Below are positions 37,401 to 47,866 of a DNA stretch of 64,000 bases, piece after piece. The DNA is from Kappaphycus alvarezii (Eukaryota > Rhodophyta > Florideophyceae > Gigartinales > Solieriaceae), in NCBI GenBank assembly GCA_002205965.3, contig NADL03000159.1, forward strand, positions 115,270-179,269. The letters are read 5' to 3'. The position numbers and the translations under genes are program-made. Within the stretch, counting starts at the first letter, position 1; each line of letters begins with the position of its first letter. The notes under the pieces are model-generated. The model worked only from the letters and a program-made list of their open reading frames with translations. It searched no databases and was not told where the DNA came from.

Positions 37401-37745
37401 CTTACGTACAGAGATTAGGGAAAAAGCAAAGCCTGGAACGTGCAGCACATTGGTGAGCTTGCATGACTTTTGAACTCCGCTCACTAAAAGCGTAATGGGG
37501 ACGGTCCCGACTCCAGCTACTACTGCACACGCTTTTGTTCCCATTTCTACGCGGCTGTTTGAGACCTCCCTGTAGTCGGAGAACAGTCTCTTGTCAAATG
37601 TCATGTGTGCGGAGCATCCAGAGTCGATAAGCCAAGTGTTTGAGGTTATGTTAATGGGAATCGGAGAGGGTGAAGGACTTTGCTGGACGGATGAAGTTGC
37701 GGGCTTGGCTACCCAGAATTTACTCGGAACTCTAAAATCCTGGCC
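34428..37745 (-). CDS. Copia-like pol polyprotein, copy P8 (intact, type II/I mosaic)
   Basis: This is an uninterrupted Ty1/copia polyprotein frame with the family's domain order: protease, integrase, reverse transcriptase, RNase H (residue details are given under P13). It has 1058 codons from Met at 37604, and the frame is open to 37745. The promoter-proximal part carries type II markers (PGFAFS, Cys codon at 36749), whereas everything from about 36485 downward is type I (EVRKF, VETTD, TSLLT, AKSTCEAEN) with WFRCLL. The switch between 36485 and 36749 indicates recombination or gene conversion between units. As in all copies, the first Met lies after the catalytic DSG, so the true start must be upstream (gag fusion, splicing or frameshift). 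No gag is present. Confidence 0.93.
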   Translation of the reverse strand, partial: GQDFRVPSKFWVAKPATSSVQQSPSPSPIPINITSNTWLIDSGCSAHMTFDKRLFSDYREVSNSRVEMGTKACAVVAGVGTVPITLLVSGVQKSCKLTNVLHVPGFAFSLISVRKMVDNGFDVEFVRDKCTVKRSDCIVATATSRGELYVLDTCNEVHSAHKASLKTWHERLAHVHTQGILSMARKNVVSGLHISSSDITRDASSSSDCESVTCDACVLGKATRAVIPKQRSGGRAKHLLDLVHSDVCGPLQVQSVGGARYFVTFIDDHSNWSVVYPMKSKDETFHFYQKFAQYAFTHTGQRVKVLRSDRGGEYLSSEFQSFLSSQGTVHQTTAAYTPEQNGVAERLNRTLIDLVRSMLSHMKVPKAFWAEALDNAVYVRNRVTTRALGGLVTPFHLWMKKKPDVSHLRVFGCQCWYKVPGNEVRKFDDRATTGMFVGYPPGTKAYKIWDDNLHRIVISRDVQFDESRPGACSYDEHFSDDNDMDVDPVETTDTDEIESETSNGDNEHGIETGSPAEVENFQSQGIEPDSTNETLQPEEVSGEQDAGPGDVEPRRSTRSRRPPRQWWTGLVGTSLLTPSCGDINIPNSFKEAMGGPQPQFWQKAIDKELESQRKNKTWALVPRSEGANILTSRWVFTVKDMPDDNGTLTQKGKGRLVVRGFQQIEGIDYSETFAPVIKFTTIRLLLAIVAHFDLELHQMDVVTAFLNGDLEEDIYMEQPEGIVDSSRPNHVCKLLKAIYGLQQASRQWHKKIDDFLIHTLGFKTTRSDACLYTNISEKGVMLIALYVDDLLLAGSDLKAVTWMKGELNKRFEMKDLGEAKKCIGLEISRKRVPRRIYISQTEYAKSILKRFGMASCNPVRTPMEQGLHPEMSTSPYCDVPYRQIIGCLMFLMVGSRPDLAYVVGKLSQHCENPREDHWQAAKRVLRYIKGTLSLGIILDGNLPVQTLEGFSDADWGGCLDSRKSTSGYVFKLCGGAISWSSRRQTVVAKSTCEAENIALCEACKEAAWFRCLLADALGKSKDSTVTIGCDNAGTIAFAGNEGVNRRNKHIDISYHFVRDAVTRKIVSLFHVPSTDMPADILTKPLGRIQFIQCIKSLGLGELHDA

Positions 37746-38889
37746 TTAAGTACAACCTACAACTACTTTCTAACTCACTGCGTCCACTAACAGAATCCCA
37801 CAAACTGAGCCATTTGAGCGGATTTCAAGATCTTGGCCCGGTGATAACAGTCATTAGGGGCAAATTTGGAACTGCTTCCAAAGTTGACAAATTTGTGTAA
37901 ATAGGTTGGCCCAATACACACATCAATACAGTACCTTATTTTGCAGACCTACCGGAAACGAATTCCCTTGTGCCAAAATAACGGACTCAATCCGTCATAC
38001 GTAAAATAGAATCTCATAACTGAATTTTTGGATGCAGTCGGTCCAATCTTCATCATAATTACGAACCTCATACATATGATGGAATCACATAACTGATTTT
38101 TGGATGCAGTTGTACAAACCAATATCATAACTAGAAACCACATACGTATGATGGAATCACATAACTGGTTTTTGGATGCAGTTGTACAAACCAATATCAT
38201 AACTAGAAACCACATACGTATGATGGAATCACATAACTGATTTTTGGATGCAGCTGGATAAAACCCGTAATCATAACTAGAAACCTCATACATATGATGA
38301 AATCACATAACCGATTTTTGGATGCAGCTGGATAAAACCCTTAATCATAACTAGAATCCTCATACATAATATAAAATCAAATACCTCTTTCTAGCAGTCA
38401 TGACAGTATTGCCATAATTGATTCCTACTGTACAAACTCAGGTATAGTAAGGAGTACAGTACTTGGTATATATTACGATGTACAGTGCGAAGTACAGTTC
38501 CTCATTTGGCACTAGTACAGTACGTGTACAACACTGCACAAAAAGGTTTCTTCTCTTAGCTGTACCACGTGTACATCACATACACAACTGCCACCACGTA
38601 CACGTGTACATAGCTTTCCTCAGCATATCTCTCATACAGTATACTCATCATCCACTTATAGTACCCTACCCTACGTAAAATCACCCCATAAACAACATTT
38701 TGCCCTCTAAATCGCTGATCTCTCAAAATCGTACTTTCGTCCCTGGGAACTTTGGATTTCTTCCGGAATGCCTTAGCGCCACCCTTCATTCGACACGTGT
38801 GCATGTGTACACGTGGAACATGCCTCATGCCTCTTATGAGGTTTGGCACCGATGTGGGGTCATGTGATCGTCTTGCCAAATCAACAACA
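37746..38889 (-). mobile_element. LTR and leader block L8
   Basis: This is the first of four consecutive short blocks (1142-1145 bases), short because only two B repeats are present. The LTR edge is at 38889 with a seven-G tract. An extra TA near 38467 (TATATATTACG) is unique to this block. The leader is about 37746-37995. Confidence 0.85.
37996..38367 (-). repeat. 72-bp minisatellite in L8 (two B repeats)
   Basis: The order is A, B, B (second with ACTGGTTTTT), C, D. The same five-repeat arrangement is found in L9, L10 and L11, defining a locally homogenised block. Confidence 0.95.
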
Positions 38890-38909
38890 CCCCCCCTCGA
38901 TTACATGAC

Positions 38910-41900
38910 CTAAGCATCGTGCAGCTCTCCGAGGCCTAGAGATTTTATGCATTGTATGAATTGAATGCGACCAAGAGGCTTGGTGAGTATATCTGCTGGC
39001 ATATCTGTAGAAGGTACGTGAAACAGTGAAACAATCTTTCGAGTCACAGCATCTCGGACAAAATGATATGATATGTCAATGTGCTTATTTCGCCTGTTCA
39101 CTCCTTCGTTACCCGCAAACGCTATTGTACCAGCATTATCACACCCGATTGTAACTGTGCTGTCTTTCGACTTTCCCAATGCGTCTGCAAGAAGGCACCT
39201 GAGCCAAGCTGCCTCTTTGCAAGCCTCACACAGTGCAATATACTCCGCTTCGCATGTGGATGTCGCAACGACCGTTTGTCTCCTAGATGACCAACTAATA
39301 GCTCCCCCACACAGTTTGAACACATATCCACTGGTGGACTTTCTCGAGTCCAAGCAACCACCCCAGTCTGCATCGCTGAAGCCCTCTAGAGTTTGCACTG
39401 GGAGATTTCCATCTAGAATTATACCTAGTGAGAGCGTTCCTTTGATATATCTCAGAACTCGTTTGGCTGCTTGCCAGTGGTCCTCGCGAGGGTTCTCACA
39501 GTGTTGGGACAGTTTTCCCACCACATATGCAAGATCTGGACGTGACCCTACCATAAGAAACATTAAGCAGCCAATGATCTGTCGATATGGTACATCGCAA
39601 TACGGGCTAGTTGACATCTCAGGGTGTAATCCTTGTTCCATCGGAGTCCTCACGGGATTGCAACTGGCCATACCAAAACGTTTCAAAATGGACTTGGCAT
39701 ACTCTGTCTGCGAGATATAGATCCGTCTAGGGACCCTTTTTCTACTTATTTCAAGCCCAATGCACTTTTTGGCCTCGCCTAAATCTTTCATCTCAAATCT
39801 CTTGTTCAGTTCACCTTTCATCCAGGTCACGGCTTTCAGGTCACTTCCCGCAAGAAGCAAGTCATCCACATATAGGGCAATCAGCATAACACCTTTTTCT
39901 GATATGTTTGTATATAGACAGGCGTCACTTCTCGTAGTCTTGAAGCCAAGAGTGTGAATTAGGAAATCGTCAATCTTTTTGTGCCATTGTCGACTCGCTT
40001 GCTGAAGACCATAGATAGCCTTGAGAAGTTTGCAAACATGATTGGGCCTGGAAGAGTCAACGATACCTTCAGGCTGCTCCATATAAATATCCTCTTCTAA
40101 GTCACCGTTCAGAAAGGCCGTGACCACGTCCATTTGATGAAGCTCTAAATCGAAGTGGGCTACAATCGCCAACAACAATCGAATCGTTGTAAATTTGATC
40201 ACCGGCGCAAAAGTCTCTGAGTAATCAATCCCCTCAATTTGTTGAAAGCCCCGCACAACCAGGCGACCTTTTCCCTTTTGAGTCAACGTGCCGTTATCGT
40301 CCGGCATGTCCTTTACAGTAAATACCCAGCGAGAAGTTAGAATATTGGCACCTTCCGATCGTGGAACTAGTGCCCAGGTTTTGTTTTTGCGTTGGGACTC
40401 TAGCTCCTTATCAATCGCTTTCTGCCAGAACTGTGGTTGCGGTCCACCCATCGCCTCTTTAAAGGAGTTCGGTATGTTGATGTCGCCACAGGAAGGTGTG
40501 AGTAAGGTGGTTCCCACCAGGCCTGTCCACCACTGTCGGGGTGGGCGTCGTGAACGAGTGGAGCGGCGAGGTTCCACATCGCCGGGACCAGCATCTTGCT
40601 CACCACTCACTTCTTCTGGTTGCAAAGTCTCATTAGTTGAGTCGGGCTCAATACCTTGACTTTGAAAGTTCTCAACCTCCGCCGGTGACCCTGTTTCAAT
40701 GCCATGTTCATTATCACCATTAGATGTTTCAGACTCAATTTCGTCAGTATCGGTCGCCTCCACTGGGTCAACGTCCATCATTATCATCGGAAAATGTTCA
40801 TCGTAAGAGCAAGCCCCTGGTCTCGACTCATCGAACTGCACATCCCTGGAAATAACAATGCGATGTAAATTGTCATCCCAAATTTTGTAGGCCTTAGTTC
40901 CCGGCGGATACCCAACAAACATTCCCGTTGTTGCGCGGTCGTCAAGTTTACGCACGTCATTACCAGGCACCTTGTACCAGCATTGACATCCAAACACACG
41001 TAGGTGAGATACATCGGGCTTTTTCTTCATCCATAGGTGAAATGGAGTAACGAGACCACCCAAAGCTCTTGTCGTGACACGATTGCGAACGTAAACTGCG
41101 TTATCAAGGGCTTCAGCCCAGAAAGCTTTCGGAACCTTCATATGGGACAGCATAGACCTGACGAGATCAATCAGGGTACGATTGAGCCGTTCTGCCACAC
41201 CATTCTGTTCAGGTGTGTATGCAGCGGTTGTTTGATGAACAGTTCCTTGTGACGATAGAAAGGATTGGAACTCTGAAGAAAGATACTCTCCTCCACGATC
41301 AGATCGAAGCACTTTCACGCGTTGACCAGTGTGTGTGAAGGCATATTGGGCAAACTTCTGATAAAAATGGAACGTTTCATCTTTACTCTTCATCGGATAG
41401 ACAACACTCCAGTTTGAGTGGTCATCGATAAAAGTGACAAAGTATCTAGCACCACCTACTGACTGTACTTGGAGTGGGCCGCAGACGTCCGAATGGACCA
41501 AGTCTAACAAATGTTTGGCCCTGCCTCCAGAGCGCTGTTTAGGAATCACAGCACGAGTTGCTTTTCCTAACACACACGCATCACATGTCACAGATTCACA
41601 GTCAGAAGATGAGCTAGCGTCTCTTGTTATATCTGAAGAGGAGATATGAAGTCCACTTACCACGTTCTTACGAGCCATGGACAATATTCCTTGAGTGTGA
41701 ACGTGGGCCAATCTTTCATGCCATGTCTTCAAAGAGGCTTTGTGCGCCGAATGAACCTCGTTACATGTGTCAAGCACATACAGCTCTCCTCGACTTGTGG
41801 CAGTAGCCACGATGCAGTCACTCCTCTTCACAGTGCACTTGTCACGAACGAACTCAACGTCAAATCCATTATCGACCATCTTACGTACAGAGATTAGGGA

Positions 41901-42224
41901 AAAAGCAAAGCCTGGAACGTGCAGCACATTGGTGAGCTTGCATGACTTTTGAACTCCGCTCACTAAAAGCGTAATGGGGACGGTCCCGACTCCAGCTACT
42001 ACTGCACACGCTTTTGTTCCCATTTCTACGCGGCTGTTTGAGACCTCCCTGTAGTCGGAGAACAGTCTCTTGTCAAATGTCATGTGTGCGGAGCATCCAG
42101 AGTCGATAAGCCAAGTGTTTGAGGTTATGTTAATGGGAATCGGAGAGGGTGAAGGACTTTGCTGGACGGATGAAGTTGCGGGCTTGGCTACCCAGAATTT
42201 ACTCGGAACTCTAAAATCCTGGCC
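38910..42224 (-). CDS. Copia-like pol polyprotein, copy P9 (intact, type II reference)
   Basis: This is an uninterrupted 1057-codon frame from Met at 42083, open upstream to 42224. Type II differences from P12/P13 are PGFAFS, NDVRKL, a 3-base deletion with altered residues in the acidic linker (HFPMIMMDVD, about 40780-40795), VEATD, TTLLT and RNase H ATSTCEAEYIAL. The last is closer to the family's usual STxEAEY motif than the type I AKSTCEAEN. The integrase D-D-E, YVDD and RNase H acidic residues are all retained. It is the best candidate for a competent type II enzyme, but it shares the missing gag and missing upstream start codon. Confidence 0.95.
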   Translation of the reverse strand, partial: GQDFRVPSKFWVAKPATSSVQQSPSPSPIPINITSNTWLIDSGCSAHMTFDKRLFSDYREVSNSRVEMGTKACAVVAGVGTVPITLLVSGVQKSCKLTNVLHVPGFAFSLISVRKMVDNGFDVEFVRDKCTVKRSDCIVATATSRGELYVLDTCNEVHSAHKASLKTWHERLAHVHTQGILSMARKNVVSGLHISSSDITRDASSSSDCESVTCDACVLGKATRAVIPKQRSGGRAKHLLDLVHSDVCGPLQVQSVGGARYFVTFIDDHSNWSVVYPMKSKDETFHFYQKFAQYAFTHTGQRVKVLRSDRGGEYLSSEFQSFLSSQGTVHQTTAAYTPEQNGVAERLNRTLIDLVRSMLSHMKVPKAFWAEALDNAVYVRNRVTTRALGGLVTPFHLWMKKKPDVSHLRVFGCQCWYKVPGNDVRKLDDRATTGMFVGYPPGTKAYKIWDDNLHRIVISRDVQFDESRPGACSYDEHFPMIMMDVDPVEATDTDEIESETSNGDNEHGIETGSPAEVENFQSQGIEPDSTNETLQPEEVSGEQDAGPGDVEPRRSTRSRRPPRQWWTGLVGTTLLTPSCGDINIPNSFKEAMGGPQPQFWQKAIDKELESQRKNKTWALVPRSEGANILTSRWVFTVKDMPDDNGTLTQKGKGRLVVRGFQQIEGIDYSETFAPVIKFTTIRLLLAIVAHFDLELHQMDVVTAFLNGDLEEDIYMEQPEGIVDSSRPNHVCKLLKAIYGLQQASRQWHKKIDDFLIHTLGFKTTRSDACLYTNISEKGVMLIALYVDDLLLAGSDLKAVTWMKGELNKRFEMKDLGEAKKCIGLEISRKRVPRRIYISQTEYAKSILKRFGMASCNPVRTPMEQGLHPEMSTSPYCDVPYRQIIGCLMFLMVGSRPDLAYVVGKLSQHCENPREDHWQAAKRVLRYIKGTLSLGIILDGNLPVQTLEGFSDADWGGCLDSRKSTSGYVFKLCGGAISWSSRRQTVVATSTCEAEYIALCEACKEAAWLRCLLADALGKSKDSTVTIGCDNAGTIAFAGNEGVNRRNKHIDISYHFVRDAVTRKIVSLFHVPSTDMPADILTKPLGRIQFIQCIKSLGLGELHDA

Positions 42225-43366
42225 TTAAGTACAACCTACAACTACTTTCTAACTCACTGCGTCCACTAACAGAATCCCACAAACTGAGCCATTTGAGCGG
42301 ATTTCAAGATCTTGGCCCGGTGATAACAGTCATTAGGGGCAAATTTGGAACTGCTTCCAAAGTTGACAAATTTGTGTAAATAGGTTGGCCCAATACACAC
42401 ATCAATACAGTACCTTATTTTGCAGACCTACCGGAAACGAATTCCCTTGTGCCAAAATAACGGACTCAATCCGTCATACGTAAAATAGAATCTCATAACT
42501 GAATTTTTGGATGCAGTCGGTCCAATCTTCATCATAATTACGAACCTCATACATATGATGGAATCACATAACTGATTTTTGGATGCAGTTGTACAAACCA
42601 ATATCATAACTAGAAACCACATACGTATGATGGAATCACATAACTGGTTTTTGGATGCAGTTGTACAAACCAATATCATAACTAGAAACCACATACGTAT
42701 GATGGAATCACATAACTGATTTTTGGATGCAGCTGGATAAAACCCGTAATCATAACTAGAAACCTCATACATATGATGAAATCACATAACCGATTTTTGG
42801 ATGCAGCTGGATAAAACCCTTAATCATAACTAGAATCCTCATACATAATATAAAATCAAATACCTCTTTCTAGCAGTCATGACAGTATTGCCATAATTGA
42901 TTCCTACTGTACAAACTCAGGTATAGTAAGGAGTACAGTACTTGGTATATTACGATGTACAGTGCGAAGTACAGTTCCTCATTTGGCACTAGTACAGTAC
43001 GTGTACAACACTGCACAAAAAGGTTTCTTCTCTTAGCTGTACCACGTGTACATCACATACACAACTGCCACCACGTACACGTGTACATAGCTTTCCTCAG
43101 CATATCTCTCATACAGTATACTCATCATCCACTTATAGTACCCTACCCTACGTAAAATCACCCCATAAACAACATTTTGCCCTCTAAATCGCTGATCTCT
43201 CAAAATCGTACTTTCGTCCCTGGGAACTTTGGATTTCTTCCGGAATGCCTTAGCGCCACCCTTCATTCGACACGTGTGCATGTGTACACGTGGAACATGC
43301 CTCATGCCTCTTATGAGGTTTGGCACCGATGTGGGGTCATGTGATCGTCTTGCCAAATCAACAACA
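42225..43366 (-). mobile_element. LTR and leader block L9
   Basis: The LTR edge is at 43366 with a seven-G tract. I see no difference from L10 by eye. The leader is about 42225-42474. Confidence 0.85.
42475..42846 (-). repeat. 72-bp minisatellite in L9 (two B repeats)
   Basis: The order is A, B, B(ACTGG), C, D, the same as L8, L10 and L11. Confidence 0.95.
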
Positions 43367-43386
43367 CCCCCCCTCGATTACATGAC

Positions 43387-46300
43387 CTAAGCATCGTGCA
43401 GCTCTCCGAGGCCTAGAGATTTTATGCATTGTATGAATTGAATGCGACCAAGAGGCTTGGTGAGTATATCTGCTGGCATATCTGTAGAAGGTACGTGAAA
43501 CAGTGAAACAATCTTTCGAGTCACAGCATCTCGGACAAAATGATATGATATGTCAATGTGCTTATTTCGCCTGTTCACTCCTTCGTTACCCGCAAACGCT
43601 ATTGTACCAGCATTATCACACCCGATTGTAACTGTGCTGTCTTTCGACTTTCCCAATGCGTCTGCAAGAAGGCACCTGAGCCAAGCTGCCTCTTTGCAAG
43701 CCTCACACAGTGCAATATACTCCGCTTCGCATGTGGATGTCGCAACGACCGTTTGTCTCCTAGATGACCAACTAATAGCTCCCCCACACAGTTTGAACAC
43801 ATATCCACTGGTGGACTTTCTCGAGTCCAAGCAACCACCCCAGTCTGCATCGCTGAAGCCCTCTAGAGTTTGCACTGGGAGATTTCCATCTAGAATTACA
43901 CCTAGTGAGAGCGTTCCTTTGATATATCTCAGAACTCGTTTGGCTGCTTGCCAGTGGTCCTCGCGAGGGTTCTCACAGTGTTGGGACAGTTTTCCCACCA
44001 CATATGCAAGATCTGGACGTGACCCTACCATAAGAAACATTAAGCAGCCAATGATCTGTCGATATGGTACATCGCAATACGGGCTAGTTGACATCTCAGG
44101 GTGTAATCCTTGTTCCATCGGAGTCCTCACGGGATTGCAACTGGCCATACCAAAACGTTTCAAAATGGACTTGGCATACTCTGTCTGCGAGATATAGATC
44201 CGTCTAGGGACCCTTTTTCTACTTATTTCAAGCCCAATGCACTTTTTGGCCTCGCCTAAATCTTTCATCTCAAATCTCTTGTTCAGTTCACCTTTCATCC
44301 AGGTCACGGCTTTCAGGTCACTTCCCGCAAGAAGCAAGTCATCCACATATAGGGCAATCAGCATAACACCTTTTTCTGATATGTTTGTATATAGACAGGC
44401 GTCACTTCTCGTAGTCTTGAAGCCAAGAGTGTGAATTAGGAAATCGTCAATCTTTTTGTGCCATTGTCGACTCGCTTGCTGAAGACCATAGATAGCCTTG
44501 AGAAGTTTGCAAACATGATTGGGCCTGGAAGAGTCAACGATACCTTCAGGCTGCTCCATATAAATATCCTCTTCTAAGTCACCGTTCAGAAAGGCCGTGA
44601 CCACGTCCATTTGATGAAGCTCTAAATCGAAGTGGGCTACAATCGCCAACAACAACAAATCGATACGTTTGTAAATTTGATCACCGGCGCAAAAGTCTCT
44701 GAGTAATCAATCCCCTCAATTTGTTGAAAGCCCCGCACAACCAGGCGACCTTTTCCCTTTTGAGTCAACGTGCCGTTATCGTCCGGCATGTCCTTTACAG
44801 TAAATACCCAGCGAGAAGTTAGAATATTGGCACCTTCCGATCGTGGAACTAGTGCCCAGGTTTTGTTTTTGCGTTGGGACTCTAGCTCCTTATCAATCGC
44901 TTTCTGCCAGAACTGTGGTTGTGTCCACCCATCGCCTCTTTAAAGGAGTTCGGTATGTTGATGTCGCCACAGGAAGGTGTGAGTAAGGTGGTTCCCACCA
45001 GGCCTGTCCACCACTGTCGGGGTGGGCGTCGTGAACGAGTGGAGCGGCGAGGTTCCACATCGCCGGGACCAGCATCTTGCTCACCACTCACTTCTTCTGG
45101 TTGCAAAGTCTCATTAGTTGAGTCGGGCTCAATACCTTGACTTTGAAAGTTCTCAACCTCCGCCGGTGACCCTGTTTCAATGCCATGTTCATTATCACCA
45201 TTAGATGTTTCAGACTCAATTTCGTCAGTATCGGTCGCCTCCACTGGGTCAACGTCCATCATTATCATCGGAAAATGTTCATCGTAAGAGCAAGCCCTGG
45301 TCTCGACTCATCGAACTGCACATCCCTGGAAATAACAATGCGATGTAAATTGTCATCCCAAATTTTGTAGGCCTTAGTTCCCGGCGGATACCCAACAACA
45401 TTCCCGTTGTTGCGCGGTCGTCAAGTTTACGCACGTCATTACCAGGCACCTTGTACCAGCATTGACATCCAAACACACGTAGGTGAGATACATCGGGCTT
45501 TTTCTTCATCCATAGGTGAAATGGAGTAACGAGACCACCCAAAGCTCTTGTCGTGACACGATTGCGAACGTAAACTGCGTTATCAAGGGCTTCAGCCCAG
45601 AAAGCTTTCGGAACCTTCATATGGGACAGCATAGACCTGACGAGATCAATCAGGGTACGATTGAGCCGTTCTGCCACACCATTCTGTTCAGGTGTGTATG
45701 CAGCGGTTGTTTGATGAACAGTTCCTTGTGACGATAGAAAGGATTGGAACTCTGAAGAAAGATACTCTCCTCCACGATCAGATCGAAGCACTTTCACGCG
45801 TTGACCAGTGTGTGTGAAGGCATATTGGGCAAACTTCTGATAAAAATGGAACGTTTCATCTTTACTCTTCATCGGATAGACAACACTCCAGTTTGAGTGG
45901 TCATCGATAAAAGTGACAAAGTAGCTTGGCACCACCTACTGACTGTACTTGGAGTGGGCCGCAGACGTCCGAATGGACCAAGTCTAACAAATGTTTGGCC
46001 CTGCCTCCAGAGCGCTGTTTAGGAATCACAGCACGAGTTGCTTTTCCTAACACACACGCATCACATGTCACAGATTCACAGTCAGAAGATGAGCTAGCGT
46101 CTCTTGTTATATCTGAAGAGGAGATATGAAGTCCACTTACCACGTTCTTACGAGCCATGGACAATATTCCTTGAGTGTGAACGTGGGCCAATCTTTCATG
46201 CCATGTCTTCAAAGAGGCTTTGTGCGCCGAATGAACCTCGTTACATGTGTCAAGCACATACAGCTCTCCTCGACTTGTGGCAGTAGCCACGATGCAGTCA

Positions 46301-46704
46301 CTCCTCTTCACAGTGCACTTGTCACGAACGAACTCAACGTCAAATCCATTATCGACCATCTTACGTACAGAGATTAGGGAAAAAGCAAAGCCTGGAACGT
46401 GCAGCACATTGGTGAGCTTGCATGACTTTTGAACTCCGCTCACTAAAAGCGTAATGGGGACGGTCCCGACTCCAGCTACTACTGCACACGCTTTTGTTCC
46501 CATTTCTACGCGGCTGTTTGAGACCTCCCTGTAGTCGGAGAACAGTCTCTTGTCAAATGTCATGTGTGCGGAGCATCCAGAGTCGATAAGCCAAGTGTTT
46601 GAGGTTATGTTAATGGGAATCGGAGAGGGTGAAGGACTTTGCTGGACGGATGAAGTTGCGGGCTTGGCTACCCAGAATTTACTCGGAACTCTAAAATCCT
46701 GGCC
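43387..46704 (-). pseudogene. Copia-like pol, copy P10 (type II, five lesions)
   Basis: Lesions are a rewritten patch at about 44653-44670 (reverse transcriptase, just before the LLLAIV segment), minus 1 near 44923, minus 1 near 45296, minus 1 near 45398 and a small plus 1 patch at 45923-45929 (integrase core). Met is at 46563. The 3' part is open for 423 codons down to the normal stop. It has the Val variant GVILDG (44435 side to 43900), shared only with P11. Confidence 0.9.
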
Positions 46705-47846
46705 TTAAGTACAACCTACAACTACTTTCTAACTCACTGCGTCCACTAACAGAATCCCACAAACTGAGCCATTTGAGCGGATTTCAAGATCTTGGCCCGG
46801 TGATAACAGTCATTAGGGGCAAATTTGGAACTGCTTCCAAAGTTGACAAATTTGTGTAAATAGGTTGGCCCAATACACACATCAATACAGTACCTTATTT
46901 TGCAGACCTACCGGAAACGAATTCCCTTGTGCCAAAATAACGGACTCAATCCGTCATACGTAAAATAGAATCTCATAACTGAATTTTTGGATGCAGTCGG
47001 TCCAATCTTCATCATAATTACGAACCTCATACATATGATGGAATCACATAACTGATTTTTGGATGCAGTTGTACAAACCAATATCATAACTAGAAACCAC
47101 ATACGTATGATGGAATCACATAACTGGTTTTTGGATGCAGTTGTACAAACCAATATCATAACTAGAAACCACATACGTATGATGGAATCACATAACTGAT
47201 TTTTGGATGCAGCTGGATAAAACCCGTAATCATAACTAGAAACCTCATACATATGATGAAATCACATAACCGATTTTTGGATGCAGCTGGATAAAACCCT
47301 TAATCATAACTAGAATCCTCATACATAATATAAAATCAAATACCTCTTTCTAGCAGTCATGACAGTATTGCCATAATTGATTCCTACTGTACAAACTCAG
47401 GTATAGTAAGGAGTACAGTACTTGGTATATTACGATGTACAGTGCGAAGTACAGTTCCTCATTTGGCACTAGTACAGTACGTGTACAACACTGCACAAAA
47501 AGGTTTCTTCTCTTAGCTGTACCACGTGTACATCACATACACAACTGCCACCACGTACACGTGTACATAGCTTTCCTCAGCATATCTCTCATACAGTATA
47601 CTCATCATCCACTTATAGTACCCTACCCTACGTAAAATCACCCCATAAACAACATTTTGCCCTCTAAATCGCTGATCTCTCAAAATCGTACTTTCGTCCC
47701 TGGGAACTTTGGATTTCTTCCGGAATGCCTTAGCGCCACCCTTCATTCGACACGTGTGCATGTGTACACGTGGAACATGCCTCATGCCTCTTATGAGGTT
47801 TGGCACCGATGTGGGGTCATGTGATCGTCTTGCCAAATCAACAACA
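46705..47846 (-). mobile_element. LTR and leader block L10
   Basis: The LTR edge is at 47846 with a seven-G tract. The block is 1142 bases, the same length as L9. The leader is about 46705-46954. Confidence 0.85.
46955..47326 (-). repeat. 72-bp minisatellite in L10 (two B repeats)
   Basis: The order is A, B, B(ACTGG), C, D, the same arrangement as L8, L9 and L11. Confidence 0.95.
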
Positions 47847-47866
47847 CCCCCCCTCGATTACATGAC

